This document shows, one piece after another, positions 11,467 through 23,621 of a stretch of 64,000 bases of DNA. Made by a program: the position numbers and the translations under genes. The stretch covers positions 1,988,001 through 2,052,000 of the forward strand of contig JAQFVV010012535.1 in the NCBI GenBank assembly GCA_028023455.1. The letters are read 5' to 3'. This stretch comes from Epiperipatus broadwayi. Taxonomy: Eukaryota > Onychophora > Udeonychophora > Euonychophora > Peripatidae. The stretch's first letter is position 1. Every line of letters begins with the position of its first letter. Under the pieces are notes generated by a model. That model had not been told where the DNA came from and ran no database searches. It was given only the letters and a program-made list of their open reading frames with translations.

Positions 11467-13435
11467 TGTGAGAGTACCATATGAGCCTCACCTAAAACAA
11501 TTTGTGTTTCTTTGTGAATTTAACTGTGCCTATATCGAATCAACAGATATAAATAACATACACCTATCTTAAGCTTTTCATATATCAGCTATATACATAA
11601 ACTAGTTAGTATTAAAAGAATAATTCTAAAAATGAATAATTCTAATTTGTTTATACACACACATAAATAAATGTTTCTAACTAATAGTATTTTTTTTATT
11701 AACTAAAACTTGACATTTGACAAAGCCTTAAGTCAACATTGCATTTTTATCAGTTGAAACAAAGGAAATAAACGTTTGGGGTTCATTACAAATTGTATAT
11801 TTTAAACAATAGAGAGTGTGAACATGATTATGTGATATGCTTGCAGAAATTAATCCAGTATAAAAACGAACTAATATTGTTATAACAATAATCTTCTATT
11901 TAGTTATCAAGGCAAGAACTACATCTGTAAATTTAAATGTGTTCGAATTTAGAACACATTTAAGAAAAAAAGAAGATTCACTATTTTTAAAACTGTCTTC
12001 AAGTAATTAATTTACTTACTTTTAATATTATAAAGAACTATAAAAAAATAATCATTGAAATTGACAAGGTTATAAGAGTTATCAACGTCTTCGAAATGAG
12101 TTTTCAAAATATATATTTAAGAAGACAAAAATTTATAAAGATGTTCTCTGGCTAGACAATTTATGCCAAGGATTTCTGCTGATGTTTTAAACCTGAACAT
12201 GTAAATTTATTCCTACTTAATGCCTAAAGTATAATCATCGTAATTCTCATTTAAAAAGCTGCCTTAATAATGGAGTATTATATTGAAGAAGATGTTAAAT
12301 ATTTTACTACGCAAATATTTAAAAGAATGAATATCTGGATTGCCTCTTCGAAGGATGATCAATGAACTTTATGTTTCAACATTCATCATCATTTTATTTC
12401 ATCTAAGGAGGGATATAAAACCGTTATTCTTTCTCATCTTGGATTACTTCATTGTGTATTTTAATAACCCTTAAACTTTATTTCCTTTGTGGATAACTAT
12501 ATTTACGTGGAGAAATTATTTCATATATTAAATTGATTTTAACAGAATAAGTGGAGAACTGATAAGATGAACATTTTATTTTTATTTATTTAATAAAATT
12601 TAGATGTTGATATTTTGATATATGCTCTGATGAAAATGACGGCTGACTAAGGTAAAAGTTTTTAAATTATTTCAATTTGGAAGTAAGTTTTATTATATTC
12701 CAAATTGAATCTTACCTGACAATTAACATAATTTCTTTTTAAACATAAATAACTAATATCAGAATACATTCTATTATTAATCTAGTGTGAATGGATGTTA
12801 TCTTATATAGGCATATAACACACACTGAATCATTTTAATGACACAATACGTAGATTTATAATGTATCATGTGTATTATTTATTATACACATGATTTTAAA
12901 TTATATATATGTAAATGATTACATTATGTTTTTTTCTGAATGTTAAATAGTTTATTATTGTATTTAAATATAAGCACAGATTATGATTCTAAATTTTAAT
13001 ATTTTTATTATTTATGAGATAATATTTTTGTTTCTATTACGGATTAAAATGTGTTAAACTTGATTTTAAAATTAAACAGGTCTCGTTTGTTTATTTTATT
13101 TAGTCATTTTATAAAACCAATAATTATAAATATACATACTCATGCATATATATATATATTGAATCAACTTAGTGATTTAATATTTATAAAAAAGTTATAT
13201 ATAGCTTATACTAAATTTATCATTACTATGGGATATTTGTGGAAATGCCTGAAGAGAGTCAATTGCGATTTCTACTCTGAGCTCGAATTCCGAGAGTAAC
13301 GAGGTTATTAATAGAGGAGTGGATTGGATTATATTTTAAATCACATCATCCATGGCATTCTATAAGAAGACTCAAAGTCCGACTATAGGTAGATGCGACT
13401 TCCTCGAGTCCTGAAAAGGATCGTTCCGTTATAAT
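11467..13435 (+). repeat. E1 3' LTR
   Basis: This is the direct repeat of 6623-8597 and starts TGTGAGAGTACC. It shares the TATA-like and AATAAA motifs. It lacks the longer TA run seen in the 5' copy near 8060 and carries a handful of substitutions. The terminal CA is replaced by AT where it meets a (TA)n run. An 82-codon open frame at 13051-13299 is interrupted in the 5' LTR, so it is not treated as a gene. Confidence 0.9.
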
Positions 13436-13601
13436 ATATATATATTAGTAAAAATCAGTCATATTTCACATGACCTATATAGCTTGTATTACCAATATGT
13501 AATATATAAAGAGTCTGATAATAGCCTAAACAAGCTTATTTTTTATATTTTTTTATGATAAATGCTACAAGAGAAAATATCTGAAGCTATTATCTATGAT
13601 G

Positions 13602-13657
13602 GTCCCCATCCCCAGACCGGTTTCGAACTATGGCTCTCATCAGTGAGAAGCTAGGAC
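13602..13657 (-). ncRNA. Type I hammerhead ribozyme motif (B1, left unit)
   Basis: On the minus strand the core reads CTGATGA (13637-13643), stem II GAGC-CATA-GTTC (four pairs, one G-U), and GAAA. A minimal stem III (AC-CG-GT) leads to the cleavage triplet GTC, with cleavage predicted after the C at 13615. Stem I pairs TTCTCA with TGGGGA (including G-U pairs). Then come an internal loop (TAGC against TGG) and four more pairs, GTCC with GGAC. All conserved core positions are present. The 2-bp stem III suggests activity as a dimer. Catalysis is inferred, not shown. Confidence 0.8.
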
Positions 13658-14147
13658 ATTAGATTCAAAATATTAACTCAAGCCAAGCATTTATCTAATT
13701 CTTAAATATTAAGAAAAAGATCCAAATCTTCAGACACCTACATGTCTTCAAACTCAGCTCTTTAATCAAAGAAACTATATGAGCCTGAACTTAATTCAGG
13801 GATCCGATATATTAATAGGCTTAGCAATTTAATATAGCCAAAGCCCTAATAGCAAAATTATAATATTAGGCTCTTTATATATTACATATTGGTAATACAA
13901 GCTATATAGGTCATGTGAAATATGACTGATTTTTACTAATATTATAATTTTGCTATTAGGGCTTTGGCTATATTAAATTGCTAAGCCTACTAATATATGG
14001 GATCACTGAATTAAGTTCAGGCTCATATAGTTTCTTTAGTTAAAGAGCTGAGTTTGAAGACATGTAGGTGTCTGAAGATTTGGATCTTTTTCTTAATATT
14101 TAAGAATTAGATAAATGCTTGGCTTGAGTTAATATTTTGAATCTAAT

Positions 14148-14203
14148 GTCCTAGTTCCTCACTGATGAAAGCCATAGCTCGAAACCGGTCTGGGGATGGG
14201 GAC
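14148..14203 (+). ncRNA. Type I hammerhead ribozyme motif (B1, right unit)
   Basis: The core is CTGATGA (14162-14168) and GAAA (14181-14184), with the triplet GTC ending at 14190. Stem I is better than in the left unit: TCCTCA with TGGGGA, internal loop TAGT against TGG, then GTCC with GGAC. Stem II is AGC-CATA-GCT with an A-C mismatch at the base pair next to the core, which would weaken it. The two B1 units together suggest an ancestor with both stems fully paired. Confidence 0.78.
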
Positions 14204-14312
14204 CATCATAGATAATAGCTTCAGATATTTTCTCTTGTAGCATTTATCATAAAAAAATAAAATAAATAAGCTTGTTTAGAGCTATTAGCAGGCTCTTTAT
14301 ATATATATTATA

Positions 14313-15190
14313 AACCCATTTAACCTTGAGCATCATTACACTTATTATTTAAGTAATACTTTAGGTGCAATTTGACAATTATAATTGCAGTTTACAATGT
14401 TATAATTAACTATTTATTAGTCTGCATTCAGAACAGGTTATATTTATCTGTTAAGGAGGTTTATTTAAACTTTTGTATCAATAATTTCAATCTCTTTGGT
14501 CAAGTTCTGTCTATATAAACATATTGGACCATAATTAAAGTTTGGATTTCTCCTTTATTGTTAAAAAGAGGTTGTTTTGACAATAGGCTGAGATTGTTGA
14601 TTATTATTAATATTGAGATTGTCTAAGTGTTGACTGATTTTAATGATTACATATATATATATATATATATTCAAATTTGCATATGTTTATTTATCTGCAC
14701 AATGAATTGGTTTCTTTCTTCTTTATAACCTAAAGCTGGGTGCACTTTTGGCAAAGTTCACCATAATCATAGCTCTCTTTAAATTATAAAAAAAAAAGAA
14801 ACCACTTTGTTATGCAGATAAACAAATGTATGCAAGTTTTAAATTGCAATTACATACAAAGGAAAAATCAATATTATATATATATGTATGTACTATCAGA
14901 TATAAATTTTCTATCTAATAATTGGATGACTAACCAAGTTGTTTATGAGCTATTACCTGAAAGGTTTTCTTTAACACCTGAAAAAGTTCAGTATTTATCC
15001 TAATAAAATCATTTATTATAGTCATGGCAGAAAGTGTGCTAACCATTATACATGATACTTTTTAATTGACAAATTTCATTTTTATCTCATATGTTACAGT
15101 GAATAAACAAACTCTATAATATCTATTTATATTATGTCATTACAGAGATATCAAAAATAAATTTCCTTATGAAAATTTATTTTATTATGT
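14313..15190. other. AT-rich spacer with one arm of inverted-repeat family D
   Basis: The segment at about 14560-14660 is a single diverged arm of the inverted repeat found complete at 40082-40270 (shared motifs ttattgttaaa, gagattgttgat and ttaatgattac). The sequence at 14317-14340 (catttaaccttgagcatcattac) matches the tail beside that repeat. The remainder is low-complexity AT-rich DNA. A 63-codon open frame at 14812-15003 has no recognisable features. Confidence 0.55.
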
Positions 15191-15303
15191 TGTATCAGGA
15201 ACTACCCTATCCATCACTAATGAGTTCAAATCTTGTAACTCAACTAGAAGATAAGGCAGAGTGAAATAACTAATTTCACTATTATTGTTAAAAAGGGGAT
15301 TAA

Positions 15304-16072
15304 TTCTTTGAATGCATGACTCGTCTAAAAATGAGAAGATTTGACATCACTCTAAATCGGCTACTTTTTATCCCACGTATACATATAATATGTCATTCGA
15401 AAGAAAATCAAAAGTTCTGTAAGATGGTGCCCTCTTCAGATTTATTTTACAAGTAAAAAATCAATAAAAATGACCATATATGTCAAACAAAACCAAAGCA
15501 CCGCCTCCTCACCAACTTTTCTTGAATCTTATTGGCTGTCCCACTTCTGTCAGAAAGGGAAATGGCTGCCAAAAAGTAAAATGTTACGTTCGTTTTGATT
15601 TTTATTACGCTCTTCCGATTATAAACAAATGTTTACAACATTTTAAACAATATTTGAATTGAATTACAAATTATTATTAATAAAATAATACTAAAAATCA
15701 AATTATTTTAGAAAAATAGTTAAGATATTACCAAGAATTATTTATTTATTGCTACATATTGATCGTAACGTTAAAGTGAAAAAAAAAAGATTGCTGACGC
15801 AATCTTTTTTGGTTGGTTGAATAGCAGTTACTTTTATTTCACCGCAATTGAATATTTTTTAAATTATAAATCAAATTTTATTTTTGAAAAGACTTTCGTT
15901 TGTTTCATAATCTGACAATTCAGTAATATACTTTTTACAAACGAAACTAATGTATTTATATTATTAAAAGTGATCTATTTTAACAATAGATTTTGTTAAA
16001 GTTGTGAGTTGGCCAATTACAAGTTTTGATTTTTAACTCATTTGGCCAATTAAATAATAATCGTTGAAAGGG
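15304..16072. mobile_element. Non-autonomous piggyBac-like element
   Basis: A 769-base segment is flanked on both sides by TTAA (15300-15303 and 16073-16076). The ends are imperfect inverted repeats: right end CCCTTTCAACG read inwards, left end TTCTTTGAATG. The E2 5' LTR at 23163 shows the uninterrupted site, with a single TTAA at the matching place, so the insertion boundary is confirmed within the window. It has no transposase. Inside is a short perfect hairpin at 15784-15812 (gattgc-tgac-gcaatc within A/T runs) and a 60-codon frame at 15480-15662 without features. Confidence 0.85.
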
Positions 16073-17658
16073 TTAAACTGATACTTATCAGTTATATCTC
16101 CTAATAACTCTATTTGGATAACCATATCCACCAGGGCCAGCCAAGCTTAGCCAAAGTTAAGCATTGTATAAAGCTCAAAAGGTTTAAGTGCCACATTCAT
16201 AGAAAAATGCTCTACAAGATCCATATTGAGAGATGCACCCAACATTTCCTTACAAGTTATTCCACATGCTAACTCCATTACTCTAATTCTGAGAATAAAT
16301 AGCCTATCTTACAATAAATATACGTATTATTCATATTATCTATGGAGTGAGGTGAGTAAAACGTTGAACACCAGTTATTGATCAAATACAACAAAAATTT
16401 ATTTTCTTAATCTTAATTAGAAATATTAAAAAAATAAACAAACAAAAAATAATTATAATAAAGATAACACAAAAGAAGAAAAAAAATCTAATCTATAATA
16501 CATTACTTAGCAATAAGAGAATAGCCCCTTCCCTTCTATTAGTTTCTTACTGTATGTACTCATACAGCAAATTATAGGCATATAAATAAGCACATATATA
16601 AAATAACAAACATTATATATATATATAGAATACCCATGCCGTTTGGTGATATTATACCAGATATATATATATTGGTAAGATAGATTATATTTTAATTCAT
16701 GTTTCCACAACATTAACAAATAAAAAATTTTTTTATACATCTTCATCTAATTCTATACGTATACATACACTCATATAAGTATAGCTTAATTTCGATAAGA
16801 TATTAATTTCTTAATGGTATATTTAAAAAAGAAACTTAAAAAAAATTGAATATTCTTTTCTTACTTATACCAAAATGGGGGTGTGGGGATTGTACATATT
16901 CCATTTCTGCTCTATCTACATATTTCAAACACGCATCTACAATAATTATTCATAGGGGACATTACATAATGCTCGCTTTTGTGATGACTATTTCCCCCTG
17001 TTTTTAGCTAAAAAATACTTCCTTGGCATTCTCCCACTTGCTTTGTTCAACTATGTCAAACAAACAGGAGAAAAAGATGATTTTGATTCTGCTACTCTTC
17101 TTGCTACACAGGGTTTTAGCATAATGATACAGCTCGCATGGTGATTATTTGAAGATCAGATCTGGTGCACCTGGTGAATTTTTATTCCATTGTGTTTATT
17201 TTATTTAATTCTTTGGCATCATTAATGGTTTATATTGAGCCCTTAAAACAGATTCCAGCAGTTCCCCAGTAATTCTTTTTTTCTTGTTTCTGCGCTCTAG
17301 TGTAATCACCAACCACTCACTGACTGTCGGCTCATTTTCTTCTTGCTCTCACTTCTGATTTTGGACTGCTAATGGCCAAATTACTCACTGACCCTTATGG
17401 TTGACTCTCATTGCTAACTCATCTCTAATTTATTATATCATCTCTTTTCAACCATTCTGCTCTGTTTTCTATACCATACACATAAAAGAACAAAATGTTA
17501 TAATCTTTTGTCTTTGGTTTCAATTAATTTATTTTTCTAATCAGCTTGCAGATGATTTTTGTATTTTTATAAAAGAGGAATTTCAAGAATTTTATCAACA
17601 CTTTACAAATTAATTTGGATACAATATCTTGGCATATTACAAATGATTAAATATATAT

Positions 17659-20012
17659 TGTAATGGGCTGGTGGATTCCATAAGAGATAGGGAGAGCGCA
17701 TCTTACTATGGTCGGACTTTGGGTCTTCAGATAGGATGCAAGTGATTACGTGATGAAATACATAACCTATGATTGTACCTACTTCCAATGGACTAGCTCT
17801 ATCTATTTTTATTAACTTAGATACAATTTGGGTCAGTTCATCCAATTCTCACCCCCTTTCTAGCCGCGTTATACCACAGTATTCAAACTCAGGGAGTAAT
17901 TGCCTGCGCTCTCTTATCAGGGAAGGAGATCACACTAATAGTAGTTATTGCACCTCTATATAGGTGATAATTAATTACCAAAAATCGATTAAGCATAAGA
18001 TATATAAAAATATGTATGTGCAGTATAAATATATATATGTATTAAAAGTTATAATAAATGACTTAAATATGTATATGTATTTCCTCTATCATATTAATAG
18101 GTGTAAAACTAAATAAGATAATAATGTTTATAACGGGTATGTGAATAATGAAGAACTATAAAGCTGATGGTGGATATTGAAATAATGATGAGTTAGAGAC
18201 CAGATTAAAATAACGAATTATATAAACATTTATTGATTAACAAATAAATCTATAAAATATGAATAACAATTAAATCTGATACATGTAATTTATTCTGTCA
18301 AGAATGAATCTCTACCACATCAATATCTATAATGATATTAATAAAAATAAAACCCTTGCCCTAAACCCAATGGTAGAAGTTCATGTACTTGACTAATTAT
18401 TTACAACAACGAATATGTAAAATCATAATATGTATATGTGATTTCGATTTTAGCTGGCTAATCTAAAATATGTATACAAGCATAACAACAACAATAAAAT
18501 ATTTGTTGTCTAGATAAATCAATGATTATAAATCATTGATTTATAAAAGCAATACAAAAGTAAGCTTAATTAATAATAATAAAAAAATCTATCATTGTGT
18601 TTTGCTTAATATAAGATGATATTAAAATTTTTTACCTCCTAATTTCCTATATGTTGTCAAAAGTCAGTCAGATGGGGCGGTCAAAACTATTAATTTTTTT
18701 ATTCTTATACAATTATAGATGATAAATATATATATATAAATCTAATTCCCCCCTTATTACTCTCATACAGAGTAACTCCAAAATTATACACATTAGCTTC
18801 CATTTGTAGAAACAAAAATAATACATAAAATTTACAATAGACAAAATAATAAAACAAAAATCACAATTTTTATCCCATTATGTTAATTAAAGTTCGATAA
18901 GTCTGCTGGAAATGAAAATTGATCATGTGCTAAATAAATTCCTAGGAATGGAGATGAAGTTTTGCTCCCACGAAGAATAGAAGTTTCTTGTCCGAGTCAA
19001 AAAATAATAATGTTCTCCAATTATCCTGACTTGGATTTGTTTAGGCATTTTATTTAAAGCAAAGATGGTTTTTAAGTTTCTCCTAAATGGGCAGGTAAAA
19101 TCTTTAGACTTTCATGGCTTTATTGATGACGTATTATTGTCCCATGGTACAAACTTTTCAGCAAGCAATCATGATATAAAAATAATATATATTTATTGAT
19201 TCATTTGCTTCTCAAGATTTCAATGACGATATTATTATATATCAAAACAATTATTTATTGAATATTACTGCAATGCGTAAATTTAACTAAAATTTGTCTA
19301 ATCAGCAAATAATTTAAATCTTCTTACTTTCAAATTATTTATTTACCTTCAAACGATTGCTTTTAATTTTCAGCTTTTGGTCATTTTGATTAATATTTTA
19401 AAAAAATATTTGTATATTTAAATTCGATCATTCACATCCATTTTGTATTCGAATTTATTTTTTTAAGCAGAAAAAAAAATAATGTTCTATCTTTGAAAGC
19501 AGAAAACAATTATAACAATTAATACTGCGTTGTAGGTCGCGTGAAGTTTTTTTAAACATTTTAACCTTGACATTTCCTATTGTTTAAATGACATAATATA
19601 AATAAATGGGATTATAAATAAAAATAAAAATTTATAAATATTTTAAATTTCATTTCCACAAATTTCATCTCCACAAATGGTTTCTATGTGTTTACATTTT
19701 AATTCAGTCATTGTTTTTATTTTTTTAAGTTTATGTGTAAGTTTTTTATTTAGTCATCCCCAATTATTAACATATAATATGTTTTATTCCAGTTAATATA
19801 CCTATCTGTTTCTCCCTAGTAATTTAATGGCTTTTATTACTTCTTTAGAAATAAAAAGATGTTTATACTCATGTATATGTTGGAAAGAAAAAAAATGTTA
19901 ATTTGCCAATTTGCTTGGCAATTTATCGGTTAAGCAAACATGTTATGTGGCTCCAATTGGTAGAGTGTCTTAAATAACTGGATGGTGTGGCAGGTTGTAG
20001 CTCATCACTACA
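17659..20012 (-). mobile_element. Solo LTR of an E1/E2-related gypsy element
   Basis: A block of about 2.35 kb interrupts the E2 3' LTR and is absent from the 5' LTR. On the minus strand it starts TGTAGTGATGAGC and ends ...CCCATTACA. Its 3' part aligns with the E1 LTR 3' end: both carry a tcggactttg-gtcttc block at a similar distance from the end. It is flanked by ATAT on both sides. With no interior it is best read as a solo LTR left by LTR-LTR recombination. Open frames in it (such as 17769-17963) are not supported as genes. Confidence 0.7.
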
Positions 20013-22230
20013 ATATGTATATATCAAAGAGATAAATCTTTACCAATAATTTTTATCACAATGTATCTAATTATTTTCCAATATATTAAACATCATTAAA
20101 AAAAATTATACAAAATATTTGTACCAAAAACAATTAATGAAATCTTTTTAGTAAAGATTTTTTCTTTCTTTATCTACAAATTTAATTAAACAAACTAACA
20201 CACATTTTAATTAGTTTTTTCCTTATCTTAGATACAAACAAATGTAAAACACATGAAAGAAAATTTATTAACAAAAAATAATATAAAAAAACAATAAATA
20301 GTTGCAATATGCAAATATTTTAATATAAATAGTTGCAATATGCAAATATTTTACTATCTGACAATATATGTGTGTATATATTTGCTTACAAATATCTCTT
20401 GATTTTGAAATTATATTCATATTTTTACATTTTATGAGTCAACTAACATTTGAATACAGTGCTAGCTAACTAAAACTTGTGATGAGTTTGATCATCATAA
20501 GTCACCATAACAATACCCCCTCTTTTGATGGTTGCCTGAAATGCATGCTATTCATTTTCACGATTCTCACAATCAATACAAATTATCTTTATGATTTCCC
20601 TACTTTATCTCACCTAGGAGTATTATCATGAGTCATCTTAAATGGAGCAAATTTGGAAATTTATTTAAACTTTTGGAAAATTTATATATTAGGTGGCATT
20701 TCAATCTCTCATCCAATCATTGCTTCAAATAATAAAAACCCCTTCCAAAGATACTCAATTCATTTGGAATCAAATGATAACTATTCAGTAAATCTATGTG
20801 CATCCACATCCTCATGAGATGAAAATCATACTCAGAGACAATCTGAAACTTACATCTTCATTTGGCATCGAACAGGTAAATGATATTCTTTTTTATTTAA
20901 AAGGCTTCACCCTGTCAATCTTTCTAATTGTTACATGAGTGCATGATGAGTATTTAATCACTTTAGATTAAGTGGGTATTTATGTTGAATCAATACAATG
21001 GGTACAAAACTTACAATAGTACCACCAACATCCAGATTACAATAAGATACCTAACTAATTCTAAGGTTTTCATTCATTCCTCACTATATAAAAATTGTCA
21101 ACAATCCATAATTGTTTTTTAAATTCCCAGCTTGTATCACTATCCTGTATTGAATAGTGATTAACAACAATTTTTTTAATCAGAACACATCCTAATTGGT
21201 GATATTTATGATATATTTGTAGATACATATCTAGATGCAATATTTGCTATTTTTATTAACTTTTTGGTTACAAATATATATATTCTAAATTATTCTACCT
21301 GAATAGGTTATATTAAATTTATTTCTACTAAAACATTGGTTCATTTAACACATCATGGGTTGATAATGAGAGTTGGTTTTGCATATTTACATTGATATCA
21401 CATTTTTTATCTCTCCAAGTTTTTTTAATTCTGGAAGTATCATTTGGGATAACAATATTTCTTTATCCATTGCATGATTACAATTCATTTTCTCCATTTG
21501 GAATGAATATTCTGTTCTTTTCCATGTAACTTTATTTTGTCTCTTTAGTAACATTTTAAACTACTATTTTAGATTCCATCCTTACTAAAACTATTGTTTT
21601 AAGAATTTTCCTTCCCATTTCACATTTAATTTTCTTTATTTTCAGCTTTGTGAGTTCTATTTACTTTACTCTTACTGACTTAACCATTTGTAATTTTAGA
21701 AATGGTTTTTCCATATTATGAAACTTGTCATTTTTCTGTGGTATCTTATCCTCATTTTGTGGCTTAATGATTTGCTGCATATTTATTAGCTTTTTTATTC
21801 TGTTGGATTTTTTCACTACTCAGATGCTTTATCTCTAATTTTGGCTGCTGTTCAACAATTAAGATGTCTACAACTATTTTTATTGCTTTTCAACAACCTC
21901 AATTTTTATATCTATGCTTTGCTGATTTTCCTCCAACTTTTCAAATTTTATGTCAATGCTTTCTTACTTTTCTAGAATAACCTCAACAGTTTCATGTAAG
22001 TCTTGTTGTTTTTGTCTAAACATCTTTAACCTTTTCATTTAGGTTTGGATGCATTTCAGTCATATTATGAAATTGCTGGTTCATTTTTCCTTTATGTGTA
22101 GTACATCTTCTATGTTACAGAGTGGTTTTTCTATATTTTGCTGTATGTCTTGGAGTTTTTTATTCATCTTTTGGTTTGCATTTTGTACTCTCATAGCATA
22201 TTTTTAATCAATGCACACAGCATTTTTATG

Positions 22231-22437
22231 TCAAATATACTTGTTATCTTGTCTGCCACTTGTTCTGCTGTTTGATATAGACCTTGACCCTTTTAGATCT
22301 GATAACATCAGCTGTACAGATTCTTGCACTTCTACTTGCTCTACTTTGGGGTTATCAGAACTTGCAGATTGATCCTGATTTTCTTCTATTATTTTGGATT
22401 GAGCCCTTGTTAACATTTGATATATCCAAAATGCCAT
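22231..22437 (-). pseudogene. E2 gag-like N-terminal remnant
   Basis: The translation contains MLTRAQSKIIEEN, matching the M-x-TRS/A-x-x-K start of E1 gag and of many gypsy Gag proteins, then acidic Gln/Ser-rich sequence, and stops after 68 codons. The true start is probably the second Met (near 22416). It lies about 0.6 kb downstream of the primer site, comparable to E1. No other domain is visible. Confidence 0.5.
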
Positions 22438-23023
22438 TTTTTATATTAGCTCTGTTATTCATTTATAATGAATTTCCAAAATTTAATTTTTATCTTTTAA
22501 AGAGATTAATTGTTCTAAATTTCTAACATTCTTTATTATTATTTTAGATATTTTGAGTTATTAAAACAGTACACCTGACCTTCACTTCCATATCATTATG
22601 GCACTATACCACATCATACTCTGTTTGCACTCTCTATTAATCCTCCCCTCTTTTTTTTTCAAAATCATCTACTTATGGATATTAAAAATCTTACTTGTCT
22701 TTTTTTTCTTTATTTTAGCTGCCTAATACATTTATTGTATTGTTTTGGTGTCAATTTCTTCTCACTCCAATTTGTTTTTATCATCAGTGTACATACTTCA
22801 TATATACCCTGATGGTATGTAACTTAAATAAAACTAAATATTTCTAACAATATCCAAACTTTGTTTACATTCTATTTTTCTACATGAGTAACATTTAATT
22901 AACTTTCTTATTTATTGCCACAGCTATATTTTATTTTTGTATGCAAAACATTCTGTGCCATTTATTACTGACTCCACTCATTTAATTTCCATATTTATTG
23001 CAACAGCTATCCTTTATTTTCAG

Positions 23024-23044
23024 GCCCACACAGATTGTACACCA
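23024..23044 (-). promoter_or_regulatory. Degenerate E2 primer binding site
   Basis: Directly after the 5' LTR end, the minus strand reads TGGTGTACAATCTGTGTGGG, aligning with the E1 primer site (TGGCGCCCAATGTGGGG) with several changes and a small insertion. Its position next to the LTR and the shared downstream CTGAAA/ATGAAA context support the call. It is too decayed to be functional. Confidence 0.45.
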
Positions 23045-23621
23045 TTTAATACTATAATGAGAACTGTCCTATCCACCACTACTGAGTTCAAACCTTGTAA
23101 CTCAACTAGCATATAAGGCAGAGAGGAAATAACTAATTTCAGTAATGATTATTGTTAAAATGGTCATTAAATTGACAACTATCAGTTATATTTCCTAATC
23201 ATCTTATTTGGATAACCATCTTCACCAGAATCAGCTAAGCTTAACCAAAGCAAAGCATTATATAAAACCCAAAAGCTTTAAGTGTGACTTTCATAGAAAG
23301 ATGCCTACAAAATCTTTAGAGAAGGATATACCCAACAATACCTTACAGGTTATCTCAAATGCTAGCTCTACTACTCTAATTTCTCAAAGTGAATAGCCTT
23401 TCTTACAACAAAATATACCATATCATTCATATGAACTATGGAATGAGGTGAGTAAAACATTGAATACCAGTTAAGATAACACATGAAGAAGAAAAATCTA
23501 ATCTATAATGCATTACTTAGCAATAAGAGAACACCCACTGCCTTCTTTTAGTTTCTTACTGTACGCACTCATACAGCAAATTGTAGGCAGATACATAAGC
23601 ACATACATAAAATAACAAACA

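Larger units (their letters stand above)
6623..13435 (+). mobile_element. LTR retrotransposon E1 (Ty3/gypsy-type, internally deleted)
   Basis: Two direct repeats of about 1.97 kb (6623-8597 and 11467-13435) differ by only scattered substitutions and small indels, so the insertion is fairly young. They bracket a 2.87-kb interior. A primer binding site complementary to the tRNA-Lys(CTT) 3' end directly follows the 5' LTR, and a purine tract directly precedes the 3' LTR. The interior keeps a gag-like N terminus and the C-terminal end of integrase but no protease, RT or RNase H, so the copy must have depended on proteins in trans. The flanks are (TA)-rich and I could not settle the target duplication. 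The last two bases of the 3' LTR differ from the CA of the 5' copy. Confidence 0.9.
13442..14312. mobile_element. Hammerhead-bearing repeat B1: inverted plus head-to-tail units
   Basis: The block consists of segment A (about 13446-13512), segment B (13513-13866), then reverse complements of A (13868-13940) and B (13941-14300), and the start of another inverted A. Read on the minus strand, the right half is therefore A-B-A in head-to-tail order, while the left half is one inverted A-B unit of about 430 bases. Each B carries a hammerhead ribozyme motif. There is no open frame. Hammerhead motifs within partly tandem, partly inverted short units are known from Penelope-like elements and retrozyme-like retroelements, so I infer a non-autonomous member. 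It abuts E1 at a (TA)n run. Confidence 0.75.
15191..20512 (-). repeat. E2 3' LTR, interrupted by two insertions
   Basis: In plus-strand order the shared blocks are 15191-15303, 16073-16420, 16470-16615, 16620-17658 and 20013-20512. On the minus strand the LTR starts TGTTATGGTGAC at 20512 and ends near 15191. Removing the two insertions restores colinearity with the 5' LTR, including an empty TTAA site. Small open frames in it (16507-16746, 17401-17613, 17603-17845) have no protein signature. Confidence 0.78.
20513..23050 (-). mobile_element. E2 internal region, heavily decayed
   Basis: On the minus strand this runs from the degenerate primer site to the purine tract (ccatcaaaagagggggtat at 20513-20531). 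A gag-like start lies at 22231-22437. Downstream, around 21820-22200, the minus-strand translation is rich in Lys, Gln, Asn, Ile and Met with stops, resembling the coiled-coil part of the E1 gag. I find no convincing protease, RT or integrase motif. At 2.5 kb the interior is similar in size to that of E1, so E2 may also descend from a non-autonomous lineage. Confidence 0.6.

Noticed and set aside
13051-13299. 82-codon open frame in the E1 3' LTR
   Set aside because: The equivalent stretch of the 5' LTR (8211-8460) carries substitutions and indels that remove the frame's start and continuity. The translation is Ile/Tyr/Leu-rich AT sequence with no motif.
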